This document shows positions 8,764 to 17,356 of a stretch of 64,000 nt of DNA, piece after piece. Source of the stretch: Gp1-AA133 sp963850425 (GTDB lineage Bacteria > Acidobacteriota > Terriglobia > Terriglobales > Acidobacteriaceae). Location: positions 744,001 to 808,000 of the forward strand of contig CAWKLF010000001.1 of the NCBI GenBank assembly GCA_963850425.1, given 5' to 3'. How positions within the stretch are numbered: the stretch's first letter is position 1; every line of letters begins with the position of its first letter. Position numbers and translations under genes: made by a program. Under the pieces are notes generated by a model. That model ran no database searches. It saw only the letters and a program-made list of their open reading frames with translations, and was not told the origin of the DNA.

Positions 8764-9141
8764 CTAAGCCAGGGCAATTACATCGATCTCAACCAGGACG
8801 TCCTTGGGCAGCCGCGCCACTTCCACCGTCGATCGCGCGGGCGGAGCGACCGTGAAGTAGCTCCCATACACCTCGTTCATGGCCGCGAAGTCCCCCATAT
8901 TCTTCAGAAACACGGTGGAGCGCACAACTTTCTCCAGGCTCGTGCCGGCAGCCCGCAAAATTCCGGACAGATTTTTGAGCACACGATCGGTCTGGAAAGC
9001 CACGTCGCCGGTAACCAGAGTATTCGTCACCGGGTCCAAGGCAATCTGTCCTGAAACAAACACAAATCCGTTGGCCCGGATGGCCTGCGAATAAGGCCCA
9101 ATGGCAGCCGGGCCGTCCTTAGTAGCTATCACGTCGCGCAT
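8764..9141 (-). CDS. ridA: RidA-family reactive intermediate deaminase
   Basis: The 125-residue protein matches the RidA/YjgF/UK114 family over its full length. These trimeric cytosolic enzymes hydrolyse reactive 2-aminoacrylate and other enamine/imine products of PLP enzymes. Visible motifs are GPAAIGPYSQAI, VFVSGQIALDP, an Arg in VVRSTVFLKNM that binds the substrate carboxylate, and the closing ARLPKDVLVEIDVIAL. The start at 9141 (MRDVIATKDGPAAIGPYSQA) fits the family length. A PLP-dependent serine/threonine dehydratase, a likely source of aminoacrylate, is in this window at 45.3 kb but is not linked. Confidence 0.93.
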   Translation of the reverse strand: MRDVIATKDGPAAIGPYSQAIRANGFVFVSGQIALDPVTNTLVTGDVAFQTDRVLKNLSGILRAAGTSLEKVVRSTVFLKNMGDFAAMNEVYGSYFTVAPPARSTVEVARLPKDVLVEIDVIALA

Positions 9142-9343
9142 GAAGGCAGTCTCCAGTCACTCGTCGTCAGTCGTCAGCTAGAACCTTGTAGAAACCAGTC
9201 CTTCGTCTTCGTCGTTGGCTAAAACTTCTGGATCCGTGATTAACGCAGATGCGTGCCCGGGAAGTCAATTCGTTCGTTGGTAAGACGAATTCCAGTGGAT
9301 GGGACTGAGCCAACGACCGCCGACCTACGACCAACGATTGCCT

Positions 9344-11554
9344 CTAGATCTTCTGCAGCCTCTGCACATCCCGCACGCCCGGAATCTTGCGCAGCCCATT
9401 GATGATAGTTTCCAGGTGCTTGAGATCACTGATGTCGAGGATGATCTCGACCACCGCCTGGCTGTTGGCGGTGCGGGCCTCGATGTTGCGGATGTTGGAT
9501 TTGGCGTCGCCGATCACGCCCGTGATCTGCTTCAGCATGCCGTAACGGTCATCGCAAAAGACCGTCAGCTTGACGGGGTAGATGTTCGGTGTGGATTCAT
9601 CTTTTGCCCAGGAGACGTCAATGCGCCGCTCAGGCTCATACATGAGATTGACCACGTTCGGACAGCTGATCGCATGCACGGCCACGCCCTTGCCGCGGGT
9701 TACGTAGCCCACGATTGCTTCTCCGCGGATCGGATTACAACATCGCGCCCGATAGACCAGCAGGTCACCGGAGCCTTTCACGGTGATGGCGTGGTTGTCG
9801 CCGCCAAACACGCGGCGTACGACGCTGGTGACGGTGGATTCGGTCTCCCTGGTATCTTCGGTCTCCGCCAGAGACTGCCCCGCCCCGGGCGTCAGTTTCG
9901 CCAGCACCTGCCGCGCAGAATATTTTCCGTAACCGATTCCGGCCATCAGGTCATCCGGGCGGCCCAGTCCGTAGTCGGACGCGATCCTTTGCAGCTCTTC
10001 GTCTTTGAGTTCCTTGAGCGGGATACGGTACTTGCGGGCTTCCTTTTCGATCAGTTTCCGTCCGATTTCGATCGCCCGCTCGCGCTGGTGAATGTTCAGC
10101 CAATGCTTGATCTTGTTGCGCGAGCGCGAGGACTTCACGATCGACAGCCAGTCCCGGCTCGGCTTGTGACCGGGCTGGGTCAGGATTTCGACGATGTCTC
10201 CGCTATGCAACTTGTGCCGCAGCGGAACCATGCGGCCGTTCACTTTCGCGCCTACGCAGGCGTGGCCGACTTCGGTATGCACCGAATACGCGAAGTCGAT
10301 CGGTGTTGATTCGCGCGGGAGGACAACAACTTTGCCCTTGGGAGTGAAAGTGTAGACCTCTTCCGGATAGAGGTCGATCTTCAGCGTGGAAAGAAATTCG
10401 TTCGGATCAGAGACGTCGCGCTGCCACTCCACCACCTGCCGAAGCCACGCGAGCCGCTGCTCGTCCTGCGCGGAAACCGCCCCGTCTTTGTATTTCCAGT
10501 GCGCTGCGATCCCCTCCTCGGCCATCTTGTGCATTTCTTCGGTGCGGATCTGTACTTCGAAGGGCGTTCCGTCTTCGGTGATCACCGAGGTGTGCAGCGA
10601 CTGGTAAAAATTCGGGCGGGGCATGGCGATGAAGTCCTTGATGCGCCCTGGCACCGGCCGCCAAACATTATGAATAATCCCCAGCACCGCGTAGCAGTCC
10701 TGCACCGAGCGCGTGACGATGCGCATGGCGTACAAGTCGTAAACCTGGTCCACATTGATGCGCTGCCGGATAAGCTTTTTGTGGATGCTGTAATAGCGCT
10801 TGGTGCGGCTCTCCACTTTCGCGGTGATCCCCGCTTCTTTCAGCTTGTCGCGGACCACGCCTTCCACACGCGACAGGAACGCTTCACCCACCTTACGGTG
10901 CGATTCGACGGCTCCCTTCACCTGCTCGTAAGCAATCGGATCGAGGTATTTGAAACCCAGGTCCTCGAGCTCGCCGCGAATCTTGCCCATGCCGAGCCGA
11001 TGCGCGATCGGGCCGTAGATCTCGAGCGTCTCCTTGGCGATCTTCTGCTGGCGATCCGGCTGCAAATGCTCGAGCGTGCGCATGTTGTGCAGGCGATCGG
11101 CTAGTTTGATCAGAACGACGCGGATGTCATCCACCATGGCGAGCATCATCTTGCGCAGGTTTTCGGCCTGCTGCTCTTCCTTGGTAGCGAAATCAATCTT
11201 GCTGATCTTGGTGACGCCTTCGACGATGTGCGCAACCTGCTCGCCGAATTCCTTGCGGATATCGACGATGGTGACCGAGGTATCCTCGACCGAATCGTGC
11301 AACAGGCCGGCGGCAACGGCGACCGGATCCATCTTCATCTCGGCCAGAACCAGCGCCACTTCAAGGGGATGCACCAGGTAAGGCTCACCCGACGCGCGGG
11401 ACTGTCCCGCATGCACCTGCAGGGAATAGTCGTAGGCTTTCTTGACAATTTCCAGATCGTCGGTCGACCGGTTGGCCTGCATCCTCTTCATCAGGTCGCG
11501 GAACTTCGTGACCGAGAGGACATTGGTTGCGATCTGTTGGCGCAGCGTCGCCAT
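9344..11554 (-). CDS. rel: bifunctional (p)ppGpp synthetase/hydrolase (Rel/SpoT type)
   Basis: The 736-residue protein has the full long-RSH layout and sets the level of the stringent-response alarmone. An HD hydrolase domain covers about residues 45-200, with an intact HDSVEDT at residues 86-92, so hydrolysis is expected. The synthetase domain (about 235-360) has YYSIHKKLIRQR, GRIKDFIAMPRPNFYQSLHT and the EVQIRTEEMHKMAEEGIAAH signature. A TGS domain follows (VYTFTPKGKVVVLPRESTPI), and an ACT domain lies at about 660-736. Having both activities intact in what appears to be a single enzyme is the usual state outside the gammaproteobacteria. The gene stands alone. Confidence 0.95.
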   Translation of the reverse strand: MATLRQQIATNVLSVTKFRDLMKRMQANRSTDDLEIVKKAYDYSLQVHAGQSRASGEPYLVHPLEVALVLAEMKMDPVAVAAGLLHDSVEDTSVTIVDIRKEFGEQVAHIVEGVTKISKIDFATKEEQQAENLRKMMLAMVDDIRVVLIKLADRLHNMRTLEHLQPDRQQKIAKETLEIYGPIAHRLGMGKIRGELEDLGFKYLDPIAYEQVKGAVESHRKVGEAFLSRVEGVVRDKLKEAGITAKVESRTKRYYSIHKKLIRQRINVDQVYDLYAMRIVTRSVQDCYAVLGIIHNVWRPVPGRIKDFIAMPRPNFYQSLHTSVITEDGTPFEVQIRTEEMHKMAEEGIAAHWKYKDGAVSAQDEQRLAWLRQVVEWQRDVSDPNEFLSTLKIDLYPEEVYTFTPKGKVVVLPRESTPIDFAYSVHTEVGHACVGAKVNGRMVPLRHKLHSGDIVEILTQPGHKPSRDWLSIVKSSRSRNKIKHWLNIHQRERAIEIGRKLIEKEARKYRIPLKELKDEELQRIASDYGLGRPDDLMAGIGYGKYSARQVLAKLTPGAGQSLAETEDTRETESTVTSVVRRVFGGDNHAITVKGSGDLLVYRARCCNPIRGEAIVGYVTRGKGVAVHAISCPNVVNLMYEPERRIDVSWAKDESTPNIYPVKLTVFCDDRYGMLKQITGVIGDAKSNIRNIEARTANSQAVVEIILDISDLKHLETIINGLRKIPGVRDVQRLQKI

Positions 11555-11779
11555 GAAGGATTATAGCCGTGGGAAACTCGGAGAGGCCAGTAACGGAAGC
11601 GTGATCCCTGGGCCACCAGCCGTAACTGAATTATAACGGCAAAGATCGCGGGACCCCCGCGGTATTCCCAGGCAAAGATTCGTCTGCGATTTTCCCAGCG
11701 AAGAAAGATCTCATTTCGCGGCACCGGCCACGCGCAGAAAGAATCAATATCCCCCGCAGGCTCTGCTACATTGACGACC

Positions 11780-12685
11780 ATGGCTCTCGATTCGGCGCGC
11801 GTGCTGGTGACCGGGGCATCTGGACTGCTGGGCCGGGCGCTGGTGCCTACCCTGAAAGCTCGGGGCTACGAAATCGTTCGGCTGGTGAGGGGAAAGGTAA
11901 CGGGGGACGACCAGATTCACTGGGATCCCTCGCGGTCGCTCGCGCCGGAAACGGTTTCCGGATTCGATGCCGTGATTCACCTGGCGGGTGAATCGGTAGT
12001 AGGCCGCTGGACTGCCGCGAAGAAGACCAAAATCCGCGACAGTCGCGTCACGGGCACGCGCACCCTGGCACAAGCGCTGGCCAGAGCGCCAAAGCGCCCG
12101 CGCGTGTTTGTCGCTGCCTCGGCCATCGGCTACTACGGAGACCGCGCCGACGAAGTGCTGAATGAAAAGAGCGCATCTGGGGCGGGGTTCCTGGCGGACG
12201 TTTGTCGCGAATGGGAGGCGGCAGGTCAACCGGCCGTCGATGCCGGCATCCGCACCGCGCACCTTCGCACGGGCATCGTGCTGAGCGCCGAAGGCGGAGC
12301 GCTGCAGAAAATGCTGCCGCCGTTTCGCATGGGTGTGGGGGGCAAGGTGGGCTCGGGCCGTCAGTGGATGAGCTGGATCCACATTCACGACTGGACCGGC
12401 GGCGTCCATCACATCCTGAAGAATGATTTGCTGCAGGGAGCCGTAAACATGGTGGCTCCGCGCCCGGTGCAGAACACAGAATTCACGGAAACGCTTGCGT
12501 CGGTATTATCGCGTCCCGCAATTTTTCCCGTGCCGGCTTTCGCGATCAAAATGCTCTTCGGGCAAATGGGTGAAGAAGTTCTGCTCGCAAGCCAACGCGT
12601 GGAGCCCGCCCGCCTCGTCACCAGCGGTTATCCCTTTCAGTGCTCTGATCTCAGAAAGGCGCTGGAGGCGTTGTTGAAAAAGTAA
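11780..12685 (+). CDS. TIGR01777-family NAD-dependent epimerase/SDR protein
   Basis: This is a 301-residue protein of the extended short-chain dehydrogenase type. The N-terminal nucleotide-binding motif is VLVTGASGLLGRALV. It is followed by DAVIHLAGESV and RWTAAKKTKIRDSRVTGTR, typical of the YfcH/TIGR01777 group, with the SAIGYYGDR motif carrying the YxxxD/R pair and a C-terminal region of unknown substrate. I choose the ATG at 11780 over a TTG at 11771, since the ATG gives the usual short lead into the Rossmann strand. No Shine-Dalgarno sequence is seen. A TGCTACATT extended -10-like motif ends only seven bases upstream, which would give a leaderless message. Confidence 0.88.
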   Translation: MALDSARVLVTGASGLLGRALVPTLKARGYEIVRLVRGKVTGDDQIHWDPSRSLAPETVSGFDAVIHLAGESVVGRWTAAKKTKIRDSRVTGTRTLAQALARAPKRPRVFVAASAIGYYGDRADEVLNEKSASGAGFLADVCREWEAAGQPAVDAGIRTAHLRTGIVLSAEGGALQKMLPPFRMGVGGKVGSGRQWMSWIHIHDWTGGVHHILKNDLLQGAVNMVAPRPVQNTEFTETLASVLSRPAIFPVPAFAIKMLFGQMGEEVLLASQRVEPARLVTSGYPFQCSDLRKALEALLKK

Positions 12686-12755
12686 ATTCAAGCACGCATT
12701 TTTTCCGCAGCTTCTAGTAAAGAGCGCGCCCCTTGTTCCTCGTCGGCAGCCGTTC

Positions 12756-13526
12756 TCATAAGTAGTACGCCTTGTAGAAGAAGTAGAGCGTCATGCCCAC
12801 TCCCACCAGGATGACAAAGGTCCGGATCGAGGATTGGGGAAGTTTCTGCGAAAAGTGTGCGGCGGAATAGCCTCCTACGATCGCGCCGATTGTCATGACG
12901 ATGCCGGCCGGCCAGACAATTGCATGGGCGGCGATGAACGTGACTACAGCCACGCCGTTGATGACTGCGCCTAGCACGACTTTCAGAGCGTTCATGGCGT
13001 GGATGTCGGTCATGCCGAGCGCGGCCAGCATGGCCAGGTTGATGATGCCGACGCCGCCTCCGAAGTAGCCTCCGTAAATTGCGACGAGAAATTCGAAAAC
13101 ACAAGCCCAGAACAGGGCGGTGGTGGTGGCGTCGTGCGCAAGGCTGGAAGGGCGATTACCGGAGAGTTTCTTGCCGAAGGCGAAAAGTAAGGTGGCGCCG
13201 AGCATCAGCCACGGGAGAACTCGCATGAAGGTGTGCGCTGGAGTCTTGAGCAGCAGGATTGCGCCGGCGACTCCGCCAATCACACTAATAAAGACCAGCG
13301 GCACCAGAACCCGGCGGCTGATGTCGAGTCGTTCCCGGTAGGCGCCTCCGCTGGCAGTGGTGCCGACCCAAAGTGCGAAGCAGTTGGTGGCGTTGGCAGG
13401 GATGGGTGGGACACCAGTAAAGAGCAGCGCGGGGAAGGCGACAAAGCTGCCTCCGCCGGCGACGGCGTTCAGCGCGCCGCCGAGGGCTCCGGCGATAAAG
13501 AGGACGATGGCGGAGTGCGGGGACAA
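12756..13526 (-). CDS. TSUP (TauE/SafE) family membrane transporter
   Basis: This is a 256-residue integral membrane protein with about eight hydrophobic segments. The TSUP repeat motif is seen in both halves: GALGGALNAVAGGGSFVAFP near the start and YGGYFGGGVGIINLAMLAAL after the midpoint. Family members move sulfite, sulfoacetate or other small organic anions across the inner membrane. No sulfur-metabolism gene lies beside it, so the substrate cannot be assigned. It converges with the epimerase gene over a 70-base gap in which I see no clear terminator. Confidence 0.88.
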   Translation of the reverse strand: MSPHSAIVLFIAGALGGALNAVAGGGSFVAFPALLFTGVPPIPANATNCFALWVGTTASGGAYRERLDISRRVLVPLVFISVIGGVAGAILLLKTPAHTFMRVLPWLMLGATLLFAFGKKLSGNRPSSLAHDATTTALFWACVFEFLVAIYGGYFGGGVGIINLAMLAALGMTDIHAMNALKVVLGAVINGVAVVTFIAAHAIVWPAGIVMTIGAIVGGYSAAHFSQKLPQSSIRTFVILVGVGMTLYFFYKAYYL

Positions 13527-13634
13527 GGGAGAAGGTGTATCAGAAACGGGGAGTGGATGTCAGCTAGAGGCGAACTTCGTCGGCCTGCCAACGTTTTTTG
13601 TGCTGCAGCGTCTTAGGAAGGGAGGGCCTTACCT

Positions 13635-14177
13635 ATGCGCTTTTCATTTCTGGTGATTTTGTTATGTCTGGTCGGCAGGGCTTTGTTTGCTCAGCAGTCT
13701 GCGGCGGCCGCTTCTGCGCCGCCGAATCCTTGCGCGGCGCCGGAACAGAGGCAACTGGAATTCTGGGTGGGCGAGTGGGATCTAACTTGGCCGGGAACCA
13801 AGCAGGGGGACAAGGATCACGGAACGAACAGCGTTCGGCGGGTGCTGGAGACGTGCGTGGTCGAAGAGAATTTCTCAGGGGAGAGCGCTATGCATCTGCG
13901 CGGGATGAGCGTGTCGATCTTCGATACTCGCGCGGGCAAGTGGAAGCAGACCTGGGTGGACAACGAGGGCGGCTATCTGGATTTCGTGGGCGAGTTCAAA
14001 GACGGGCAGATGATCCTGGCACGAGACGCGGTGCGGGCCGATGGAACCAAGGCCGTGCAGCGCATGGTGTTCAAGAACATTACCCGGAATGAGTTCGATT
14101 GGAGCTGGGAGTCGTCGAGCGATGGCGGAAAGACTTGGCAGGTACAGTGGCCGATTCACTACAAGAGGAAAGGCTAA
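13635..14177 (+). CDS. exported DUF1579-like hypothetical protein
   Basis: This 180-residue protein has a signal peptide (RFSFLVILLCLVGRALFA, cleavage near AQQ). The mature part starts LEFWVGEWDLTWPG and contains alternating hydrophobic strands ending in WQVQWPIHYKRKG. The FWVGEWD opening is typical of the lipocalin-like DUF1579 group and related exported proteins. Two cysteines in the N-terminal half (residues 35 and 76) could form a disulfide. GGAGG lies nine bases before the ATG. Its function is unknown. Confidence 0.65.
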   Translation: MRFSFLVILLCLVGRALFAQQSAAAASAPPNPCAAPEQRQLEFWVGEWDLTWPGTKQGDKDHGTNSVRRVLETCVVEENFSGESAMHLRGMSVSIFDTRAGKWKQTWVDNEGGYLDFVGEFKDGQMILARDAVRADGTKAVQRMVFKNITRNEFDWSWESSSDGGKTWQVQWPIHYKRKG

Positions 14178-14259
14178 GGAGACCATCTGCCTCAAATCTC
14201 GACTGGGAAATTGCTCTCCCAATCTCACTGGCGATACCGCAGCGCCGCGGAGTGCGCTC

Positions 14260-14268
14260 TGCTAGAAT
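14260..14268 (+). promoter_or_regulatory. extended -10 promoter TGCTAGAAT before the C45-like hydrolase gene
   Basis: TGC at 14260-14262 plus TAGAAT at 14263-14268 form an extended -10 element, 32 bases before the ATG. The same nonamer precedes gyrB and mnmG in this window. No good -35 is seen. Confidence 0.45.
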
Positions 14269-14300
14269 CCTCCAAAATTTGAATTTTCTGGAGCGATGCC

Positions 14301-15719
14301 ATGTGGCGATGGTTTGCGGGTATGGGCGGAGTGGCAGTGCTGGCGGTTGCTGTGTCGCTGTCGTCTTTGTCGTTCTCCCGCAGCACTGTGCAGGACGGCG
14401 AGTTGAAGGGATCGTTCCGCCGGCCGCCGGAAAATGGCTGGACTTATGTGCATCTCCAGGGCACGCCCCACCAGATTGGTTACCAGAACGGATATTTGCT
14501 GGCGCCTGAGATCGAAGACTATCTGAAAGTCACGACGCTGGAGCAGACTCACGACAACAAAAAAGACTGGGCGTTCTTCCGCGATGCCGCGCAGAACATG
14601 ATGTGGCCGCACATCGAGGCGGAGTATCGCGCAGAATTGCAGGGGATCGCGGACGGCGCGAATGCTCATGGCGTGAAGCTTGACGTGTGGGATGTGGTGG
14701 CCATCAACGCCGGCACCGAGTGGGGCTACTACGTGAAGGAGTACGACCGGACGCATGGGATCAAGACGGCTTCGCTGGGAGTTCCCGAGCATTGCAGCGC
14801 GTTCGTGGCCACGGGCAGCTACACAAAAGACGGCAAGGTCGTGATCGCTCACAATAACTGGTCGACCTATCTCGAGGGAGAACGCTGGACGATCATCTTC
14901 GACATCGTGCCGGATAACGGGAAGCGCATGCTGATGGATGGGCTTCCGGGGGTGATTCACAGCGCCGATGATTTTGTTACGAACTCGGCAGGCATGGTGA
15001 TCACCGAAACTACGATTGGACATTTTTTCGGGTTTGATACGGCGGGCATTCCGGAGTTTGTGCGGGCGCGTAAGGCGGCGCAGTACTCATCGTCAATCGA
15101 CGATTTCACGCGCATCATGAAAGAAGGAAATAACGGCGGCTATGCGAACACGTGGCTGCTGGCCGATACCCATAAGAATGAAATCGGACGGCTCGAACTG
15201 GGGTTGAAGAACGTTACGCTGGAAAGAAAGAGCGACGGCTACTTTGTGGGATCAAATTTTCCGATCAACGAAAAACTGATCCGCGAAGAAACGGACTTTG
15301 ATGCGAAGGACATGAGCCAGAGCGCGACGGCACGGCACGTGCGCTGGGAGCAGCTCATGGCTGAGAACAAGGGCAAGATCGACCTAAGTGCGGCGGAACA
15401 CTTTCTGGCTGATCACTACGACACGTTTACGAAAAAAGAAGATGCCGACGAGCGTACCCTTGATGGCCACATCGATCTCTCACCCCGAGGATCGCAGCCT
15501 TGGCAATCCGCTTATGGGATGGCAGGGGCGGTGCAGAACAAAGCGACGGATGCGGCTCTAACCGCTAATATGACGTTTGTGGCGGCAGCGGGCCATGCTT
15601 GTGGCATGGACTTCAAGGCTGCGGAACACGTGAAGGCGCATCCCGAGTTCGCCTGGCAAAAAGAGTTGCAGCGGGATATGAAAGCGTATCCGTGGACTAG
15701 TTTCAGCATGGCGAAGTAA
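14301..15719 (+). CDS. exported C45/phospholipase B-like Ntn hydrolase
   Basis: This is a 472-residue protein with an N-terminal signal anchor (residues about 5-24). It resembles the C45/acyl-CoA:6-aminopenicillanate acyltransferase and phospholipase B-like superfamily. HQIGYQNGYLLAPEI and ELQGIADGANAHGVKLDVWD correspond to the pro-region of that fold. VPEHCSAFVATGSYTKDG follows, with Cys165 as the candidate N-terminal nucleophile after self-cleavage, then VIAHNNW. If so, the enzyme would be matured autocatalytically and hydrolyse an amide or ester bond outside the cytoplasm. The substrate is unknown. GGAG stands seven bases before the ATG. Confidence 0.7.
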   Translation: MWRWFAGMGGVAVLAVAVSLSSLSFSRSTVQDGELKGSFRRPPENGWTYVHLQGTPHQIGYQNGYLLAPEIEDYLKVTTLEQTHDNKKDWAFFRDAAQNMMWPHIEAEYRAELQGIADGANAHGVKLDVWDVVAINAGTEWGYYVKEYDRTHGIKTASLGVPEHCSAFVATGSYTKDGKVVIAHNNWSTYLEGERWTIIFDIVPDNGKRMLMDGLPGVIHSADDFVTNSAGMVITETTIGHFFGFDTAGIPEFVRARKAAQYSSSIDDFTRIMKEGNNGGYANTWLLADTHKNEIGRLELGLKNVTLERKSDGYFVGSNFPINEKLIREETDFDAKDMSQSATARHVRWEQLMAENKGKIDLSAAEHFLADHYDTFTKKEDADERTLDGHIDLSPRGSQPWQSAYGMAGAVQNKATDAALTANMTFVAAAGHACGMDFKAAEHVKAHPEFAWQKELQRDMKAYPWTSFSMAK

Positions 15720-15814
15720 GACAGGGGGCCTAAGCCAGCCTTCAGACACACTAAGGCCGAAATTTGCTTCCACGTCAAAGTCAGTTAAGTCCCCGTACTC
15801 CAACGATTTGCCTG

Positions 15815-15843
15815 TGTGACATAAGTCACAGCCACCGTGTGAT
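15815..15843. promoter_or_regulatory. CRP/FNR-like operator with three half-sites
   Basis: TGTGAC (15815-15820), four bases, GTCACA (15825-15830), seven bases, TGTGAT (15838-15843). The first pair is a perfect palindrome fitting TGTGA-N6-TCACA, the consensus of CRP/FNR-family regulators. It ends about 34 bases before the polyferredoxin start codon. The same order of three half-sites occurs at 45256-45283. Confidence 0.6.
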
Positions 15844-15876
15844 GAGGCCTTTAGCCTGTGCATGGTGAGGCAAGTC

Positions 15877-17037
15877 ATGGCAACCCAACTTCATAACGAA
15901 GTAATCGCAGCCCCGCCGCCGGTGTCGCGGGTGGCCGAGTTCAAGAAGCATCTTCCATCCACGAAGGCGGCCGGCGCGGTTCCCAAGAAAAAGTTGATTC
16001 GCCGGACAGATCGCGATTACTCGCAGGCATTGCGGCGGGGATACCAGTTTGCATTTTTCCTGATGAATGTCTGGCTGGGTGGCCAGTTCTACCTGTGGGT
16101 GCGGCACTATGAGACGGCCGGGGCGTCGGCTTTCGTGTCGCGGCCCGCGGGGGTCGAGGGCTGGCTGCCCATCGCAGGCATGATGAATTTCAAGTACTTC
16201 CTGCTGACGGGACGCGTGCCCGAACTGCATCCGGCGGCGATGTTTCTGCTGGTGACGTTCGTCGCGATTGCATTCTTGTTCCGCAAGGCTTTTTGCAGCT
16301 GGCTTTGCCCGGTGGGGACTCTCTCGGAATATTTGTGGAAGTTGGGGAAGAAAATTTTCGGGCGGAATTTTCATTTGCCTCGCTGGCTGGATTATCCGCT
16401 GCGCGGCCTGAAGTATGTGTTGCTCGGATTCTTCGTATGGGCCGTATCGAGCATGTCGGCGAAGGCGATTTCCGCGTTCATGCAGAGCCCGTATGGCATT
16501 GTCGCTGATGTGAAGATGCTGAACTTCTTCCGCTTCATTGGTTCAACTGGATTGTTTGTGGTGGGCGTGCTGGTGGTGGCTTCGCTGTTCGTGCAGAACT
16601 TCTGGTGCCGCTATTTGTGTCCTTATGGGGCGCTGTTGGGAATCTCGTCGCTATTCAGCCCGTTCCGCATCCGGCGGAATGAGTCGGCGTGCATCGATTG
16701 CGCGAAGTGCGCGAAGGCTTGTCCGTCGGCATTGCCGGTGGATAAGCTGGTGACGATCAGGTCGGCGGAGTGCACGGGGTGTTTGGAGTGCGTGGCCGTC
16801 TGTCCGGCGGAAGGCGCGTTGCAAATGGCGTTGCCGCAATTAATTCCGGCTCCACGCAAGATGCCAACTTGGGTGTTTGCGGCAGGCGTGGCAGTAATGT
16901 TTTTCGGGATTGTGGGATTTGCGAAGACGGCCGGTTATTGGAAGTCGGATGTGCCTCAGGCGGTGTACAAGCAACTGGTGCCACACGCGAATGAAGCGAG
17001 CCATCCCATGCCGGGGGATCCAGGGTTGACCGAGTAG
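15877..17037 (+). CDS. membrane polyferredoxin (NapH/CcoG-like 4Fe-4S protein)
   Basis: This 386-residue membrane protein has two membrane-proximal CxxxCP motifs (CSWLCPVG and CRYLCPYG), as in NapH/NosR/CcoG proteins. They are followed by two ferredoxin-type 4Fe-4S motifs, CIDCAKCAKACP and CTGCLECVAVCP. Five to six hydrophobic segments surround them. Family members pass electrons between the quinone pool or a periplasmic donor and a redox enzyme, or act in oxidase assembly. I prefer the ATG at 15877, which has GAGG six bases upstream, over the ATG at 15862. The CRP/FNR-like site just upstream suggests control by oxygen, nitrogen oxides or another redox signal. No terminal reductase gene adjoins it. 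Confidence 0.82.
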   Translation: MATQLHNEVIAAPPPVSRVAEFKKHLPSTKAAGAVPKKKLIRRTDRDYSQALRRGYQFAFFLMNVWLGGQFYLWVRHYETAGASAFVSRPAGVEGWLPIAGMMNFKYFLLTGRVPELHPAAMFLLVTFVAIAFLFRKAFCSWLCPVGTLSEYLWKLGKKIFGRNFHLPRWLDYPLRGLKYVLLGFFVWAVSSMSAKAISAFMQSPYGIVADVKMLNFFRFIGSTGLFVVGVLVVASLFVQNFWCRYLCPYGALLGISSLFSPFRIRRNESACIDCAKCAKACPSALPVDKLVTIRSAECTGCLECVAVCPAEGALQMALPQLIPAPRKMPTWVFAAGVAVMFFGIVGFAKTAGYWKSDVPQAVYKQLVPHANEASHPMPGDPGLTE

Positions 17038-17075
17038 GCGGGGCTCGGGCTCAGGCCCGCATCGCACCGGGTGTC

Positions 17076-17154
17076 GCCCCTGCGGGGCTTGATCCTGCGG
17101 TGAGCCTCCCCCGGGCTTACGCCCGGGGCTAATGACTGTCGGCCCCTTCGGGGC
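17076..17154 (+). repeat. three-hairpin intergenic element, copy D
   Basis: H0 is GCCCC/TGC/GGGGC (17076-17088). After 20 bases comes H1, CCCCGGGC/TTAC/GCCCGGGG (17109-17128). CTAATGA follows, and 13 bases after H1 comes H2, GCCCC/TTC/GGGGC (17142-17154). The same architecture occurs at 22359-22440, 22655-22737 and 35059-35139 with different stems. This is the only copy without a tandem array beside it. Confidence 0.75.
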
Positions 17155-17301
17155 TGGGGCGGACATCTTCCTCAACTTCCTATCCCTGGCGAAGAGCAGG
17201 TTGTTGCCGAAGGACGGGCGCACCACACAGACTCTTGGTTTTGCTGCTTCTCTCTGAAATATCGTCGGTCGTCGATCACATGCGTTTGGCGCCTGCGAAA
17301 T

Positions 17302-17335
17302 TAAAAGCCCCGCTCAAGCCAAGCTTGAGCGGGGC
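17302..17335 (-). terminator. intrinsic terminator of gyrA
   Basis: A perfect 13-bp stem (GCCCCGCTCAAGC, loop of three, GCTTGAGCGGGGC) lies at 17307-17335. On the minus strand it is followed by TTTTAATTT, and it stands 21 bases past the gyrA stop. Confidence 0.85.
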
Positions 17336-17356
17336 ACCCTCTTAGGGATTACTTGT

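Noticed and set aside
9299..10309. 336-codon plus-strand gene
   Set aside because: It is antisense to the (p)ppGpp synthetase/hydrolase, whose domains are unmistakable.
17038..17356. small RNA gene downstream of the polyferredoxin gene
   Set aside because: The hairpins there are explained by element D and the gyrA terminator, and no promoter precedes them.
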